Virus record (IMG/VR): IMGVR_UViG_3300025603_000704
Span: 1-22,919 of that record
Strand: one strand, 5' to 3'
DNA: 22,919 nucleotides
Source of the DNA: a virus
Each line of letters begins with the position of its first letter. Position 1 is the stretch's first letter. Under the pieces are notes generated by a model, which was not told where the DNA came from, did no database searches, and was given only the letters and a program-made list of their open reading frames with translations. Below are positions 6,217 through 13,590 of this stretch, one piece after another. A program made the translations under genes and the position numbers.

Positions 6217-7199
6217 GCTGGGTACCTCGCTTGTAATGGTTCTGCATAAGCCTGTGCCTGGTCTGCAATACGTTGCATATCCCACTTTGCACAGAACTTC
6301 ATAAGACGCAAGCCTACTTGACTAATGTCTTTAGGAGTTGCATGTTCTGCAATAGTTGTATCGATAATCTCTCTAATGTCTGCAGGCTGTGCAGTCAAGT
6401 CACATAATACAACATTGCGATTGTAATCATCTAGCACACGATGTTCTACGCCTTCGTGATCAGTCCAGCGTTGCAGCATCATGTTATTCCAGTTGTAGCC
6501 TTTAGTGCCTTTGTCTTCGTATGCTTCAATAAGTCCAACTTTATTCTTAGTACCTTTCTTGCGTACACCAGGATAAGCACTAAACACGTTATCACTAGTG
6601 TCGCCACGCATACACTTTTCAAACAACATAAAGTCAGGCTGCGGCGCAGGCTTGCGCTCTTGTGTCTTCTTTTCAATAACAGGCGAACCGTCGTCGTTAA
6701 AGTAGCCTTTAGGTGTAATAGTTACATTAGCAACACCATTGTACTGTGTGCAGTTAGGGCCTACTAGTTGTGCAAAGTCGCCGTCTGTACTAATAATGAC
6801 ACAATGATCATCAGGGTGTGCTTGTACCCAACCTGCAATAAGATCATCTGCTTCTAGTTGCTTGTGTTGCATAACAGTACAGTTAGTCTTGTCTGTAACA
6901 AAGTTCTTAAACTCGTCGAAGATCTCCCAAAACGCTTTATCGTCTTCACTCTCTTGTACAGTCAACTTGTCACGAGCAACTTGCCTATTACGCTTGTAAG
7001 GCTCGTAATAGTCCTTGCGCCAGCTACGACCTTCTAAGCAGAACACAACATGATCTGCGTTAAAGTCTTTCCAAGCCTTTTTAATACTGTTAAGTGTGAT
7101 ATGTAGTGCCATGCCTACCTTCGTGTCAATATCGCCACGTACTACATGCCGAGCGCGGAAGAAAGTATTAGCTGTGTCTACTAGTACATAAGTTGCCAT
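6213..7199 (-). CDS. rnh: RNase H / 5'-3' exonuclease (T4 Rnh, FEN-1 family)
   Basis: This 328-aa protein matches the flap-endonuclease fold: N-terminal VLVDTANTFFRARH with catalytic D8, an EADDLIAGW acidic pair in the middle, STDGDFAQLV, and RGDTSDNVFSAYPGVRKKG, the acidic cluster followed by the helix-hairpin-helix. T4 RNase H is about 305 residues and removes RNA primers and flaps on the lagging strand. The extra length is mainly a loop before the GDTSDN motif (QERKPAPQPD). AAGG lies 7 nt before the ATG, and a consensus sigma70-type promoter sits at 7232-7260. The downstream 159-aa gene is coupled by ATGA. Confidence 0.9.
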   Translation of the reverse strand: MATYVLVDTANTFFRARHVVRGDIDTKVGMALHITLNSIKKAWKDFNADHVVFCLEGRSWRKDYYEPYKRNRQVARDKLTVQESEDDKAFWEIFDEFKNFVTDKTNCTVMQHKQLEADDLIAGWVQAHPDDHCVIISTDGDFAQLVGPNCTQYNGVANVTITPKGYFNDDGSPVIEKKTQERKPAPQPDFMLFEKCMRGDTSDNVFSAYPGVRKKGTKNKVGLIEAYEDKGTKGYNWNNMMLQRWTDHEGVEHRVLDDYNRNVVLCDLTAQPADIREIIDTTIAEHATPKDISQVGLRLMKFCAKWDMQRIADQAQAYAEPLQARYPA

Positions 7200-7231
7200 T
7201 GTATTGCCTTTTATTGTGTTAATTTAAATAT

Positions 7232-7260
7232 ATTATAACACATTAAGAAGAAGATGTCAA
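7232..7260 (-). promoter_or_regulatory. Sigma70-type promoter for the RNase H unit
   Basis: The minus strand has TTGACA (7255-7260), a 17-bp spacer and TATAAT (7232-7237) preceded by TGT, an extended -10. It partly overlaps the 3' end of the 2OG-oxygenase-like gene. Confidence 0.82.
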
Positions 7261-7647
7261 CCTATTAAAGATTTCATCATTCATAAATGGAATCGATACA
7301 AGTTGTTGAGGTATCTGCGTATGCAAATCAAACGCAATGCTGACTCTGGCATCTTCTCCAGTATATGTATCTACTCCGTGTGGCATGTACGTTGGGAACA
7401 TTGTTAATCCTCCAGCTGTATTTGGAAACTTATGTATAAGAGTATGATCATACGGTATGTAATAATTTGTTGTTGTTGGATACTCATCTAAATGCATATT
7501 GCCACTTAAATAACAGCGATGCTCTGTTCCATGAAAATGTGTGTCAATACTTTGATAATCTTCCCACTGAGATAAGTGCATTGGAATATTCCACGAAGGT
7601 GCAAACTCATTAGTAGGGTGCATACTTTTAATGGTTATAAGCTTCAT
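7243..7647 (-). CDS. Putative 2OG-Fe(II) oxygenase-like protein, 134 aa
   Basis: The C-terminal half shows the pattern of phage 2-oxoglutarate/Fe(II) oxygenases: a possible HxD pair in NMHLDEYP (H52, D54), GGLTMFPTYMPHGVDTY with the distal iron His (H90), and ARVSIAFDL with the 2OG-binding Arg (R101). The family fold is a jelly roll, and members hydroxylate proteins, bases or small molecules. At 134 residues this is shorter than full enzymes and could be a minimal or degenerate version. It is coupled by ATGA to the gene before it. A cupin-type binding protein is an alternative. Confidence 0.6.
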   Translation of the reverse strand: MKLITIKSMHPTNEFAPSWNIPMHLSQWEDYQSIDTHFHGTEHRCYLSGNMHLDEYPTTTNYYIPYDHTLIHKFPNTAGGLTMFPTYMPHGVDTYTGEDARVSIAFDLHTQIPQQLVSIPFMNDEIFNRLTSSS

Positions 7648-8048
7648 GAAACTTCACTTCTTCCTTTAGAAATAGGAACAACATTAATGTGTCCTGCGGC
7701 ACGAGTTGTGTCTCCGCCTTCTTCTTCTAGCATGTTATATACAATGTCACGGAACCATCTATCTACAATCTCTTCTTCAGGATCGTTATCAACACCATAT
7801 CCTGCTTCGACAAGTTGTGCGATAAAGTATTTGTTCCAGTCAAGTTCAAAGAATCCGTTACGCACATTCTCTTCGTTAACTTTAACATCGATAACATTTA
7901 CCCAAGGCTCTTTTTTGCGTGTGTGATAGTCTTTAGGATCACGTTGTTTAAGAAGTTCCATCTTTTCAGCTTCTACTTGTGCAACATCTTCAGCTAACTT
8001 TGCTTCTACTTTGTCTTGTCCTGTTAATTTCTTAATAAAGTTTTTCAT
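7644..8048 (-). CDS. Conserved hypothetical phage protein, 134 aa
   Basis: It has a charged helical N-terminus (about 1-40, probable coiled coil rich in Glu/Lys), then KKEPWVNVIDVKVNEENVRNGFFELDWNKYFIAQL and DPEEEIVDRWFRDIVYNML. The WVNV..G.FELDWN.YFI...G and EEEIVDRWFRDI motifs are highly conserved in T4-like marine phages, where the protein is of unknown function. AGGA lies upstream of the ATG, the start is almost contiguous with the metK stop, and the next gene is coupled by ATGA. It may be a small structural or replication accessory protein. Confidence 0.75.
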   Translation of the reverse strand: MKNFIKKLTGQDKVEAKLAEDVAQVEAEKMELLKQRDPKDYHTRKKEPWVNVIDVKVNEENVRNGFFELDWNKYFIAQLVEAGYGVDNDPEEEIVDRWFRDIVYNMLEEEGGDTTRAAGHINVVPISKGRSEVS

Positions 8049-8049
8049 A

Positions 8050-9138
8050 TTACCATCCTATTTTTTCCCACGGTACGTCTTTGTCACCAAAGTGTCCGTA
8101 AGTACAATTGTTGCTATAACTATTATAGTTGAATAAATCAAATCTGTCAATGATTCCTTTTGGACTTAGGTCAATTTCGTCACGTATAAATCTTTCGATA
8201 CTGCGATTGTGTCCGTTTGAATCAACGTAAATGCTTGTAGGCTGCTTAATACCAATGGCATAGCTTAGTTGTATATTACACCAATCTGCCATTTCGTCTG
8301 CTACTACATTCTTTGCTAACCATCTTGCCATGTATGCAGCACTACGATCTACTTTTGTAGGATCTTTACCACTAAAGGCGCCGCCGCCATGAGGAGCAAA
8401 ACCGCCGTAAGTATCAACAATAATTTTACGACCTGTAACTCCGGTATCACCATCGGGCCCACCAATAACAAAATTGCCAGTAGGGTTGAGATGCCACACA
8501 GTATTTTCATCAATTAAATCTCCAAGTTCTTCCATTGCAGCTAGTTTACACAAATGTCTTGCTTCTTCTATACAGCCTTCTGAGTGCTGAGTACTTATAA
8601 CAATTTGATCAATGCGTTTGATAACACCTTCACGTCTTGCACCGTTGTACTCAACACTTACTTGACTCTTAGCATCAGGACCTAATACATTGCCACGCTT
8701 TGTTTTTAAATTTTCTAGTATCTTGTGGCTGTAATGAATAGGCGCAGGCATCATACTATGTGTATGATTGCAAGCATAACCAAACATAAGCCCTTGATCA
8801 CCTGCACCAAAGTCGTCTGTACCTAGTGCAATGTCTGCACTTTGTTCATGTATTTCATTATATAACTTTAACTTGTGCCAAGAAAATCCATTCTGATCGT
8901 AGCCAATTTCTTTAACTTTGTTTCGAACAATTTGTTCTACTTGATCTCTAGTTACATTAAAGTTCTTAACTTCGCCTGCTAGTGTAACCATGTTGGTAGT
9001 TACTAGTGTTTCAACTGCTACTCGTGTTGTTGTATCGCCTGCGGCTAATCCAGCATCAACAAGCGCATCAGATATTTGATCTGCTACCTTATCTGGGTGT
9101 CCGTCACTTACTGATTCGCTTGTAAAAATGTGGTTCAT
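8050..9138 (-). CDS. metK: S-adenosylmethionine synthetase
   Basis: The 362-aa protein is a clear MetK, making SAM from methionine and ATP. It shows FTSESVSDGHPDKVADQ at the N-terminus (ATP/methionine site), FGAGDQGLMFGYA (hexapeptide P-loop-like region) and GGGAFSGKDPTKVDRSAAY in the C-terminal domain. Bacterial MetK is about 380-400 residues, so this is a compact form. AAGGA lies 6 nt before the ATG, which overlaps a small upstream ORF by ATGA. Its position directly after queE suggests it feeds SAM to that radical-SAM enzyme and to any phage methyltransferases, although general boosting of host methylation or polyamine supply is also possible. Confidence 0.95.
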   Translation of the reverse strand: MNHIFTSESVSDGHPDKVADQISDALVDAGLAAGDTTTRVAVETLVTTNMVTLAGEVKNFNVTRDQVEQIVRNKVKEIGYDQNGFSWHKLKLYNEIHEQSADIALGTDDFGAGDQGLMFGYACNHTHSMMPAPIHYSHKILENLKTKRGNVLGPDAKSQVSVEYNGARREGVIKRIDQIVISTQHSEGCIEEARHLCKLAAMEELGDLIDENTVWHLNPTGNFVIGGPDGDTGVTGRKIIVDTYGGFAPHGGGAFSGKDPTKVDRSAAYMARWLAKNVVADEMADWCNIQLSYAIGIKQPTSIYVDSNGHNRSIERFIRDEIDLSPKGIIDRFDLFNYNSYSNNCTYGHFGDKDVPWEKIGW

Positions 9139-9245
9139 ATTAGTCCTTTTTGTCTCATCTCATCTGGGTCCATAGGCTTCTTAGCTTGTGCCTTCATAGC
9201 CTTTTCGTGTTGTTCGTTTTTGTATGATTCACGTACCCCATGCAT
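9135..9245 (-). CDS. Possible small ORF between queE and metK, 36 aa
   Basis: A short frame begins at an ATG inside the queE end (9245) and stops at 9135 with an exact ATGA overlap with metK, the coupling style used throughout this window. The product is hydrophilic and helical (MHGVRESYKNEQHEKAMKAQ, then a PMDPDEMRQKGLI tail). The ribosome site before the ATG is weak (CGGAA). Without this ORF a 90-base gap would separate queE and metK, which is unusual here. No function can be assigned. Confidence 0.45.
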   Translation of the reverse strand: MHGVRESYKNEQHEKAMKAQAKKPMDPDEMRQKGLI

Positions 9246-10191
9246 TTCCGAATAAACTGATGTGTAGCCTTGGGGTGAAGCGCCATCCCTTTTCCATGCA
9301 GACTTCTGCCACTTCTTTAACGTTAAGGACATACTCTTCCGAACGTCCCCCAAGCGGCATACAATATACTGGACACTCAACGCCTGCGCCACGGTATGCT
9401 TGCACAGCTCTACCAGCTTCATCAATATCTGAACGATCAGCAACGACAAATTTAAGATACATGTCGCTACCATCAACAGTGGAGTAATTAAGAGCAACGT
9501 TAGGCTTAATAGCATCTTCCCAAGATTCTCCGCTAACGGATAGTTTAGGCGAACAACTCCATGTGACTGTAATTCTATTGCTATCGTTGAGATAGTGGTA
9601 TAAGTCATTATGTAATACTTGTGTAGTGTTTGTTTCAAATGTGACATTTTTTAGATCCTGCATACGTGGATGCTCAAATAGTTCGACATACAATCGTTGC
9701 CACGCCAACAACGGCTCGCCACCTGTCATAATTAAGTGGATGTCTTGTCCGTTATCCATTGTCCACTTGCCTTCTGGAGTAAGGGATAACAAATGTTCAA
9801 CAACTTCTTCAACTTCTGCAAGTTTGTTAAAGTTTTTAAATTCAGGATAGATACTTGCATACGTATCACAACCTGTATGAATAATAGGCAAGTCTGTAAA
9901 CTTTTCGGTCCTTGCAATAATACCATCATCAAGTAAGTCTTTTACTTCTTGATTGTATCTTTGACCATCTGCTTGTTTTTCTGCACGACTAGGTTCATCT
10001 TTACCAAGTCCAAAGTTCATGCAACGAAAGTTACAACCGAAGGTACGTAGGAATACACTAGGCACTCCTACAAACTTACCTTCGCCTTGTACGCTGTAAA
10101 ACGCTTCTGAATATCTTAGTTTCATACTTGACTTTCTGTTTACTGCTTCATGCGATGGATAGCCTTTTTCAAATACTGGAGATTCTGTCAT
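9229..10191 (-). CDS. queE: 7-carboxy-7-deazaguanine synthase (QueE), radical SAM, with split cluster motif
   Basis: QueE converts 6-carboxy-tetrahydropterin to 7-carboxy-7-deazaguanine with SAM and a [4Fe-4S] cluster. The sequence shows FYSVQGEGKFVGVPSVFLRTFGCNFRC (cluster Cys C53 and C57), CDTYAS (C108) which matches the canonical CDTxYA after the third Cys, MTGGEPLL (SAM-binding GGE), FETNTT, and the C-terminal RFTPRLHISLFGN typical of the family. The third Cys is separated from the second by 50 residues rather than 2, an apparent insertion (about 58-107). The 320-aa length exceeds typical bacterial QueE (about 210-240). AGGAG lies 8 nt upstream, and the start overlaps folE by ATGA. Confidence 0.88.
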   Translation of the reverse strand: MTESPVFEKGYPSHEAVNRKSSMKLRYSEAFYSVQGEGKFVGVPSVFLRTFGCNFRCMNFGLGKDEPSRAEKQADGQRYNQEVKDLLDDGIIARTEKFTDLPIIHTGCDTYASIYPEFKNFNKLAEVEEVVEHLLSLTPEGKWTMDNGQDIHLIMTGGEPLLAWQRLYVELFEHPRMQDLKNVTFETNTTQVLHNDLYHYLNDSNRITVTWSCSPKLSVSGESWEDAIKPNVALNYSTVDGSDMYLKFVVADRSDIDEAGRAVQAYRGAGVECPVYCMPLGGRSEEYVLNVKEVAEVCMEKGWRFTPRLHISLFGNAWGT

Positions 10192-10871
10192 CGTGCAAAC
10201 TCCTGTTGCAGTTTAATGTTATCGAAAAACTCTTTCTTTGTGCCCATGTCATCTTTAAATGCACCACGTAGTACAGTTGTTTGTGTTAAACTGCTAGTTG
10301 CCATAATGCCTCTGTTCTCACAACAACCGTGTGTTGCTTGTATATAAACACCTAAGTGTTCTGCATCAGTCGCCGACTGTATTTCACGAGCAATGTCATT
10401 TGCAAGTTCTTCTTGTAGTGTACCGCGTCTAGCACACCACTGTGCAATACGTGTGTACTTAGACAGTCCAATAAGTTTATCTGCTGCAATAATACCAATG
10501 TATGCAACGCCTGCTACTGGCTGGTGATGATGCGAACACATGCTTTTAAGTTCGCTACGTACTACTAGCATGCCTGCATAGCGATCATCGCTATCATTAG
10601 GAAATGCTGTTGCCGCCGGTGCAGGGTCGTATCGTCCTGCCATAATTTCATTGTAGTACATTTTAGCAAGACGCTTTGCTGTGCCTTTACTATTAGGATC
10701 GTTAAACCTATCAATTAATAGTGCGTCTAATACACCTTCAAATGCAATAGATGCTTCGTTGATTAATTCTTCTTTGTCACCAGTCTCTAATACTTCACTG
10801 ATATTGTCACCAGCCCAATGGCGAATGTTTGCTTCTTCAAGCCGGGCTTTGATTTGTACTATTTTGCTCAT
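10188..10871 (-). CDS. folE: GTP cyclohydrolase I
   Basis: FolE opens GTP to 7,8-dihydroneopterin triphosphate, the first step of folate and 7-deazaguanine synthesis. The 227-aa protein has the zinc-site motif MCSHHHQPVAG (C112, H115) and ATHGCCENRG (H181, C183), plus IGLSKYTRIAQWCARRGTLQEELANDIA, the conserved core. E. coli FolE has CEHH, so the Glu is Ser here, which is not a zinc ligand. The ribosome site GGAG lies 6 nt before the ATG, a consensus-type promoter is at 10927-10955, and queE follows with an ATGA overlap. The setting with queE points to 7-deazaguanine supply rather than folate. Confidence 0.94.
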   Translation of the reverse strand: MSKIVQIKARLEEANIRHWAGDNISEVLETGDKEELINEASIAFEGVLDALLIDRFNDPNSKGTAKRLAKMYYNEIMAGRYDPAPAATAFPNDSDDRYAGMLVVRSELKSMCSHHHQPVAGVAYIGIIAADKLIGLSKYTRIAQWCARRGTLQEELANDIAREIQSATDAEHLGVYIQATHGCCENRGIMATSSLTQTTVLRGAFKDDMGTKKEFFDNIKLQQEFAR

Positions 10872-10906
10872 TTATTTCTCCGAGTTATAGACGAGGATGT
10901 CATGTA

Positions 10907-10937
10907 AGTAGTATACTCATAATACAAGTATACTACT
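10907..10937. promoter_or_regulatory. Candidate operator palindrome at the folE promoter
   Basis: A perfect 11-bp inverted repeat AGTAGTATACT / AGTATACTACT with a 9-bp spacer covers the -10 box and expected start of the folE promoter. Because transcription should begin within it, it is more likely a dimer binding site in DNA than an RNA hairpin. Confidence 0.55.
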
Positions 10938-10955
10938 CTATTTAGGTTTTGTCAA
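10927..10955 (-). promoter_or_regulatory. Sigma70-type promoter for folE-queE-metK
   Basis: The minus strand has TTGACA (10950-10955), a 17-bp spacer and TATACT (10927-10932). It lies 56 nt upstream of folE and overlaps the end of the 69-aa gene at the -35. Confidence 0.78.
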
Positions 10956-11161
10956 GTATTAAAATATTTTTCTAACATATCAATACGATCAGTTGCATGA
11001 GCCATCTTGTCAAGTTCTTCTTGAATGGCTTCTACAATGTCACTATGCTCGCCAATACCAGTTGCATTGTTCATATACACCATGATATTAGTCTTTGCTC
11101 TTTCGAGCTCACCTTCGGCATGCATACGTGCTGCTTTGACTAATTGTTCTCTCAAGTTCAT
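10952..11161 (-). CDS. Conserved hypothetical phage protein, 69 aa
   Basis: The protein is all-helical and hydrophilic: MNLREQLVKAARMHAEGELE, then TNIMVYMNNATGIGEHSDIVEAIQEELDKMA. The NN..GIGEHSDI.EAI..ELDKMA pattern recurs in T4-like marine phages as a hypothetical protein. The Gly-Ile-Gly-Glu-His segment is the most conserved-looking part and may be a metal or turn motif. A purine-rich ribosome site (AAGGAAAAGGAA) precedes the ATG. Function unknown. Confidence 0.72.
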   Translation of the reverse strand: MNLREQLVKAARMHAEGELERAKTNIMVYMNNATGIGEHSDIVEAIQEELDKMAHATDRIDMLEKYFNT

Positions 11162-11180
11162 TTCCTTTTCCTTATTGTTA

Positions 11181-11720
11181 TTATTTGTATTCAGCTACAT
11201 TTTCCCAAGGGTAAACTAACCACACATCTTCTTCTGCTTTGTTAATTTCGTGACAAGTATATCGTACGTCACTAAAGTCGCTTGCTAAGTTTTCCGTTAG
11301 TGTAGCAAAACGAACATTCTGGTCCCAAACTGTTCCCCAACTTTTATCCATTGGCAAACAACTTTTAGGCCAGTCTTCTTTGATCCAATTGAAAGTAGCA
11401 CCAGTATCGTTGATATCATCTACAATAAGGATATTCTTGCGTAAAGGACCTGCTGTAGCACGTGGTTCACTTTCGTAACCAAATGCATCTTCAGCCATCC
11501 AAAGATTACTTTCGCTTTCACTGTCATCATCACGCAAGCTTACTTTAAGTGCTTCGCAACGTATGCCAGTCATATTACTAATAATAGTAGCAGGCACATT
11601 ACCCCCGCGTGTAAGACCTACAATGTAATCAGGACGCCAGTTATCAGCATACATTTGGTTAACAATGCTTACGCACATACGTTCAATGTCGGTCCAGCTA
11701 TAATAATGTTTCTTAATCAT
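11181..11720 (-). CDS. Purine-type phosphoribosyltransferase (xanthine/guanine PRTase-like)
   Basis: The 179-aa protein has the PRPP-binding motif ILIVDDINDTGATF (about residues 97-110), an N-terminal PDYIVGLTRGGNVPATIISN strand-loop (PPi loop) and a C-terminal WLVYPWE, which is typical of xanthine-guanine PRTases. Such enzymes convert free guanine, xanthine or hypoxanthine to the nucleotide. The Ser/Asp/Glu-rich loop (DDDSESESN) sits where the flexible hood loop lies in the family. It is coupled by ATGA to the HTH-like gene before it. Base specificity cannot be read from the sequence. In this phage it could recycle guanine released during DNA base exchange. Confidence 0.85.
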   Translation of the reverse strand: MIKKHYYSWTDIERMCVSIVNQMYADNWRPDYIVGLTRGGNVPATIISNMTGIRCEALKVSLRDDDSESESNLWMAEDAFGYESEPRATAGPLRKNILIVDDINDTGATFNWIKEDWPKSCLPMDKSWGTVWDQNVRFATLTENLASDFSDVRYTCHEINKAEEDVWLVYPWENVAEYK

Positions 11721-11905
11721 TTTCCCGCCTTTGAGTCTTTCTCTGCTTTAGTTAATTTATTATTCCAAGTGTTGTTACTAATACCAAGTTCTGAAGCCAT
11801 AGCTTTAGTTTTACCTTTAGTAACTTCTCCGCCCTTAGCTAAAAACTCTGCTTTCATTCGTTCCAGTTCATCGTCTTTAGGCTTTGCGTCGTGATTCATG
11901 CTCAT
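11717..11905 (-). CDS. Small HTH-like protein, 62 aa
   Basis: The ATG at 11905 overlaps the preceding stop as ATGA, so it is preferred over a second in-frame ATG at 11899. The protein is charged, with a helix ELERMKAEFLAKGGEVTKGK, then TKAMASELGISNNTWNNKLTKAE, which reads as a helix-turn-helix recognition pattern. Related small proteins with AKGG.VTK are common in T4-like marine phages. It might bind DNA as a small regulator, but no partner or target is known. Confidence 0.65.
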   Translation of the reverse strand: MSMNHDAKPKDDELERMKAEFLAKGGEVTKGKTKAMASELGISNNTWNNKLTKAEKDSKAGK

Positions 11906-12297
11906 GTGTTATCTTCTTTCTTGCCTTTGTAATCTTGTTCTACTAATTTGTATATAGTTTGAAAGTTTTCGTATGCCTTAGCAAGTGCAGGGTATTCCTC
12001 ACACATGTTATTAACAGTGTATATATCAGGTAATGCTTCTTTCCATAATGTAGGCACAATTTTAATGTTGTCCCAATCAAAACTAATCTGATCATCTGAA
12101 GAAATAGTATAACCAGTTATACCACTTATAGTAGTAATACTATCTAAATTAGGAGTACTAATAACAATAACACTACTGTTAGTATTAGTTGATACATTAA
12201 AAGTATAATCGGACCCTGTGTCAGTAATAAAAGCCTCGTCAGGATAATCGCTTAAATCAAGTGTAATAGTGTCAATCGCTTTGTTTGATTGTGTCAT
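11902..12297 (-). CDS. Hypothetical phage protein with conserved C-terminal helical module, 131 aa
   Basis: The N-terminal part (about residues 1-85) is beta-rich and full of Ser, Thr, Asp and Asn, like a small virion or fibre-type domain. The C-terminal part, LWKEALPDIYTVNNMCEEYP followed by ALAKAYENFQTIYKLVEQDYKGK, is a helical module seen at the ends of several short marine-phage proteins. The gene overlaps the end of the glycosyltransferase gene by 26 nt. Function unknown; the two-part make-up suggests a module shared between small phage proteins. Confidence 0.65.
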   Translation of the reverse strand: MTQSNKAIDTITLDLSDYPDEAFITDTGSDYTFNVSTNTNSSVIVISTPNLDSITTISGITGYTISSDDQISFDWDNIKIVPTLWKEALPDIYTVNNMCEEYPALAKAYENFQTIYKLVEQDYKGKKEDNT

Positions 12298-13348
12298 ACA
12301 ATGCTGCTCCGCTAAAGAATTCTTTGTTTAGTTTTATACGTTGCTTCTCTAAGGACACTTGTAAATCGGTATAGTTATCCATATAATTTACAATTTGTGC
12401 AACTACTTTGTCTCTATGATACAAGTATGCGTCATAGTTCTCAGTCCATTCACTAGGATATAAAAACTCAGGTAATGCCATTTCACTATAGCTTAGTCTA
12501 TCAGGCACCATAGGAATTGCATCAACTAATGCTCCTTCGTACCAACTAATGCCAAGTGTTTCTTGTAAGTTAGCACTAAACACCATCTTAGCTTCGCCTA
12601 ACAAGTTATGATACTCGTTTTTACTAAGTTCGTAGTCTTGACAAACAACAAACTCGTATTGTGGCAATCGCTCTGCAAGGTCTCTAAAAATATCAACTTG
12701 CTTCTCAGGCGCAACTCTATGCGGAAACAAAATTAAATCACGTTTTTGCATACCTTTGTATTGCTGCAAACTGTTGTGCAAATATTCCATAGGCCATCCG
12801 ACCCGCTTAATTGTTTCAGTTTCTCGTACATCATCGTCATCTTCGGTCCATTCTAGAACTCCTTTAGCAAACAAATCTATGTGGAATTCACTTGCATAAA
12901 AATTATGATCGTAGCAGCTAAACATACTATGTTCTGCACTGCGCACCCAAGGTTTATCACCAATAAGTCTTCCTAAGAAGTCTTGCGGATCATAACTGCC
13001 AGCATGCCACAAGCCGCCGATACGAATATCGACGCCTAGTAGTTCTGCCATATATTTAAGTTGTATAACTGTAGGGTTCCATGCATCAGTGTATAAAAAG
13101 TAGTCGCCGTCTTTAACTTGTCCGTTACAAAACATTTCGCCGATAGTTTCTAGTTGTTTACTCTTGTATACATTAGTACCGCCAAAGTTGAGGAACGCCC
13201 CAGGCGTAGTTGCCTGAGGAGTCTCCCCACCACTAATGACCACAACATTTTCATCAATAGCATGTTGCAGTTGTTTAGGGAGATACTCCTTCCACTGTTT
13301 AGTGTAACGAGTGTCTACTGCTTCGATATCTACAATGAAAATAGTCAT
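12272..13348 (-). CDS. GT-B fold glycosyltransferase (GT4-like)
   Basis: The 358-aa protein has a divergent N-terminal Rossmann half (about 1-190) and a C-terminal nucleotide-sugar half with LILFPHRVAPEKQVDIF (R211, E214, K215), LGEAKMVFSANLQETLGISWYEGALVD with an E-x7-E pair (E263, E271), and PMVPDRLSYSEM. This is the pattern of GT4 retaining glycosyltransferases. An acidic DDDD loop (about 169-173) lies between the halves. AAGGA lies 8 nt before the ATG. The acceptor is unknown: it could be phage DNA, a virion protein or a host surface glycan. No T4-type DNA-glucosyltransferase motif is evident to me. Confidence 0.75.
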   Translation of the reverse strand: MTIFIVDIEAVDTRYTKQWKEYLPKQLQHAIDENVVVISGGETPQATTPGAFLNFGGTNVYKSKQLETIGEMFCNGQVKDGDYFLYTDAWNPTVIQLKYMAELLGVDIRIGGLWHAGSYDPQDFLGRLIGDKPWVRSAEHSMFSCYDHNFYASEFHIDLFAKGVLEWTEDDDDVRETETIKRVGWPMEYLHNSLQQYKGMQKRDLILFPHRVAPEKQVDIFRDLAERLPQYEFVVCQDYELSKNEYHNLLGEAKMVFSANLQETLGISWYEGALVDAIPMVPDRLSYSEMALPEFLYPSEWTENYDAYLYHRDKVVAQIVNYMDNYTDLQVSLEKQRIKLNKEFFSGAALYDTIKQSD

Positions 13349-13353
13349 AGTTG

Positions 13354-13590
13354 TTATCCTTTAGTGTTGTTGTTAAAACGAGGCTTGCGCTCCCGTTGAA
13401 CAAAGTCTTTGCCGCCGTTGCGAGCTTTTGCTCGTACCCAACCTTGGTACTTTTGATAGGCAATCCAATTAGGATCTTCCTTCTTATAAAGTGCTCTTTC
13501 ATCAAACACTTTGCCTTCAAAGCGACAATAATCACGATACTGATCGAGATCGTTGAACACCTTATTTACTGCTGGATTAGCAATTGTCAT
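13354..13590 (-). CDS. Conserved hypothetical phage protein, 78 aa
   Basis: The ATG at 13590 is chosen over the upstream in-frame start at 13659, because GAGGA lies 9 nt before it and the longer form would sit inside the QueD-like gene. It begins MTIANPAVNKVFNDLDQYRD, then YCRFEGKVFDERALYKKEDPNW, and ends in a strongly basic tail (KARNGGKDFVQRERKPRF). It follows the QueD-like gene by 16 nt, a pairing that I recall from other T4-like marine phages. The basic tail suggests nucleic-acid contact, but the function is unknown. Confidence 0.72.
   Translation of the reverse strand: MTIANPAVNKVFNDLDQYRDYCRFEGKVFDERALYKKEDPNWIAYQKYQGWVRAKARNGGKDFVQRERKPRFNNNTKG

Noticed and set aside
9246-9647. Long N-terminal extension of the small ORF before metK, with hydrophobic segments
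   Set aside because: It lies fully inside queE on the same strand in another frame; queE motifs show that its frame is the coding one. The hydrophobic look comes from reading out of frame.
12272-13348. T4-type DNA glucosyltransferase as the identity of this gene
   Set aside because: The C-terminal half fits generic GT4 enzymes; no specific resemblance to alpha- or beta-glucosyltransferases of T4 could be seen.
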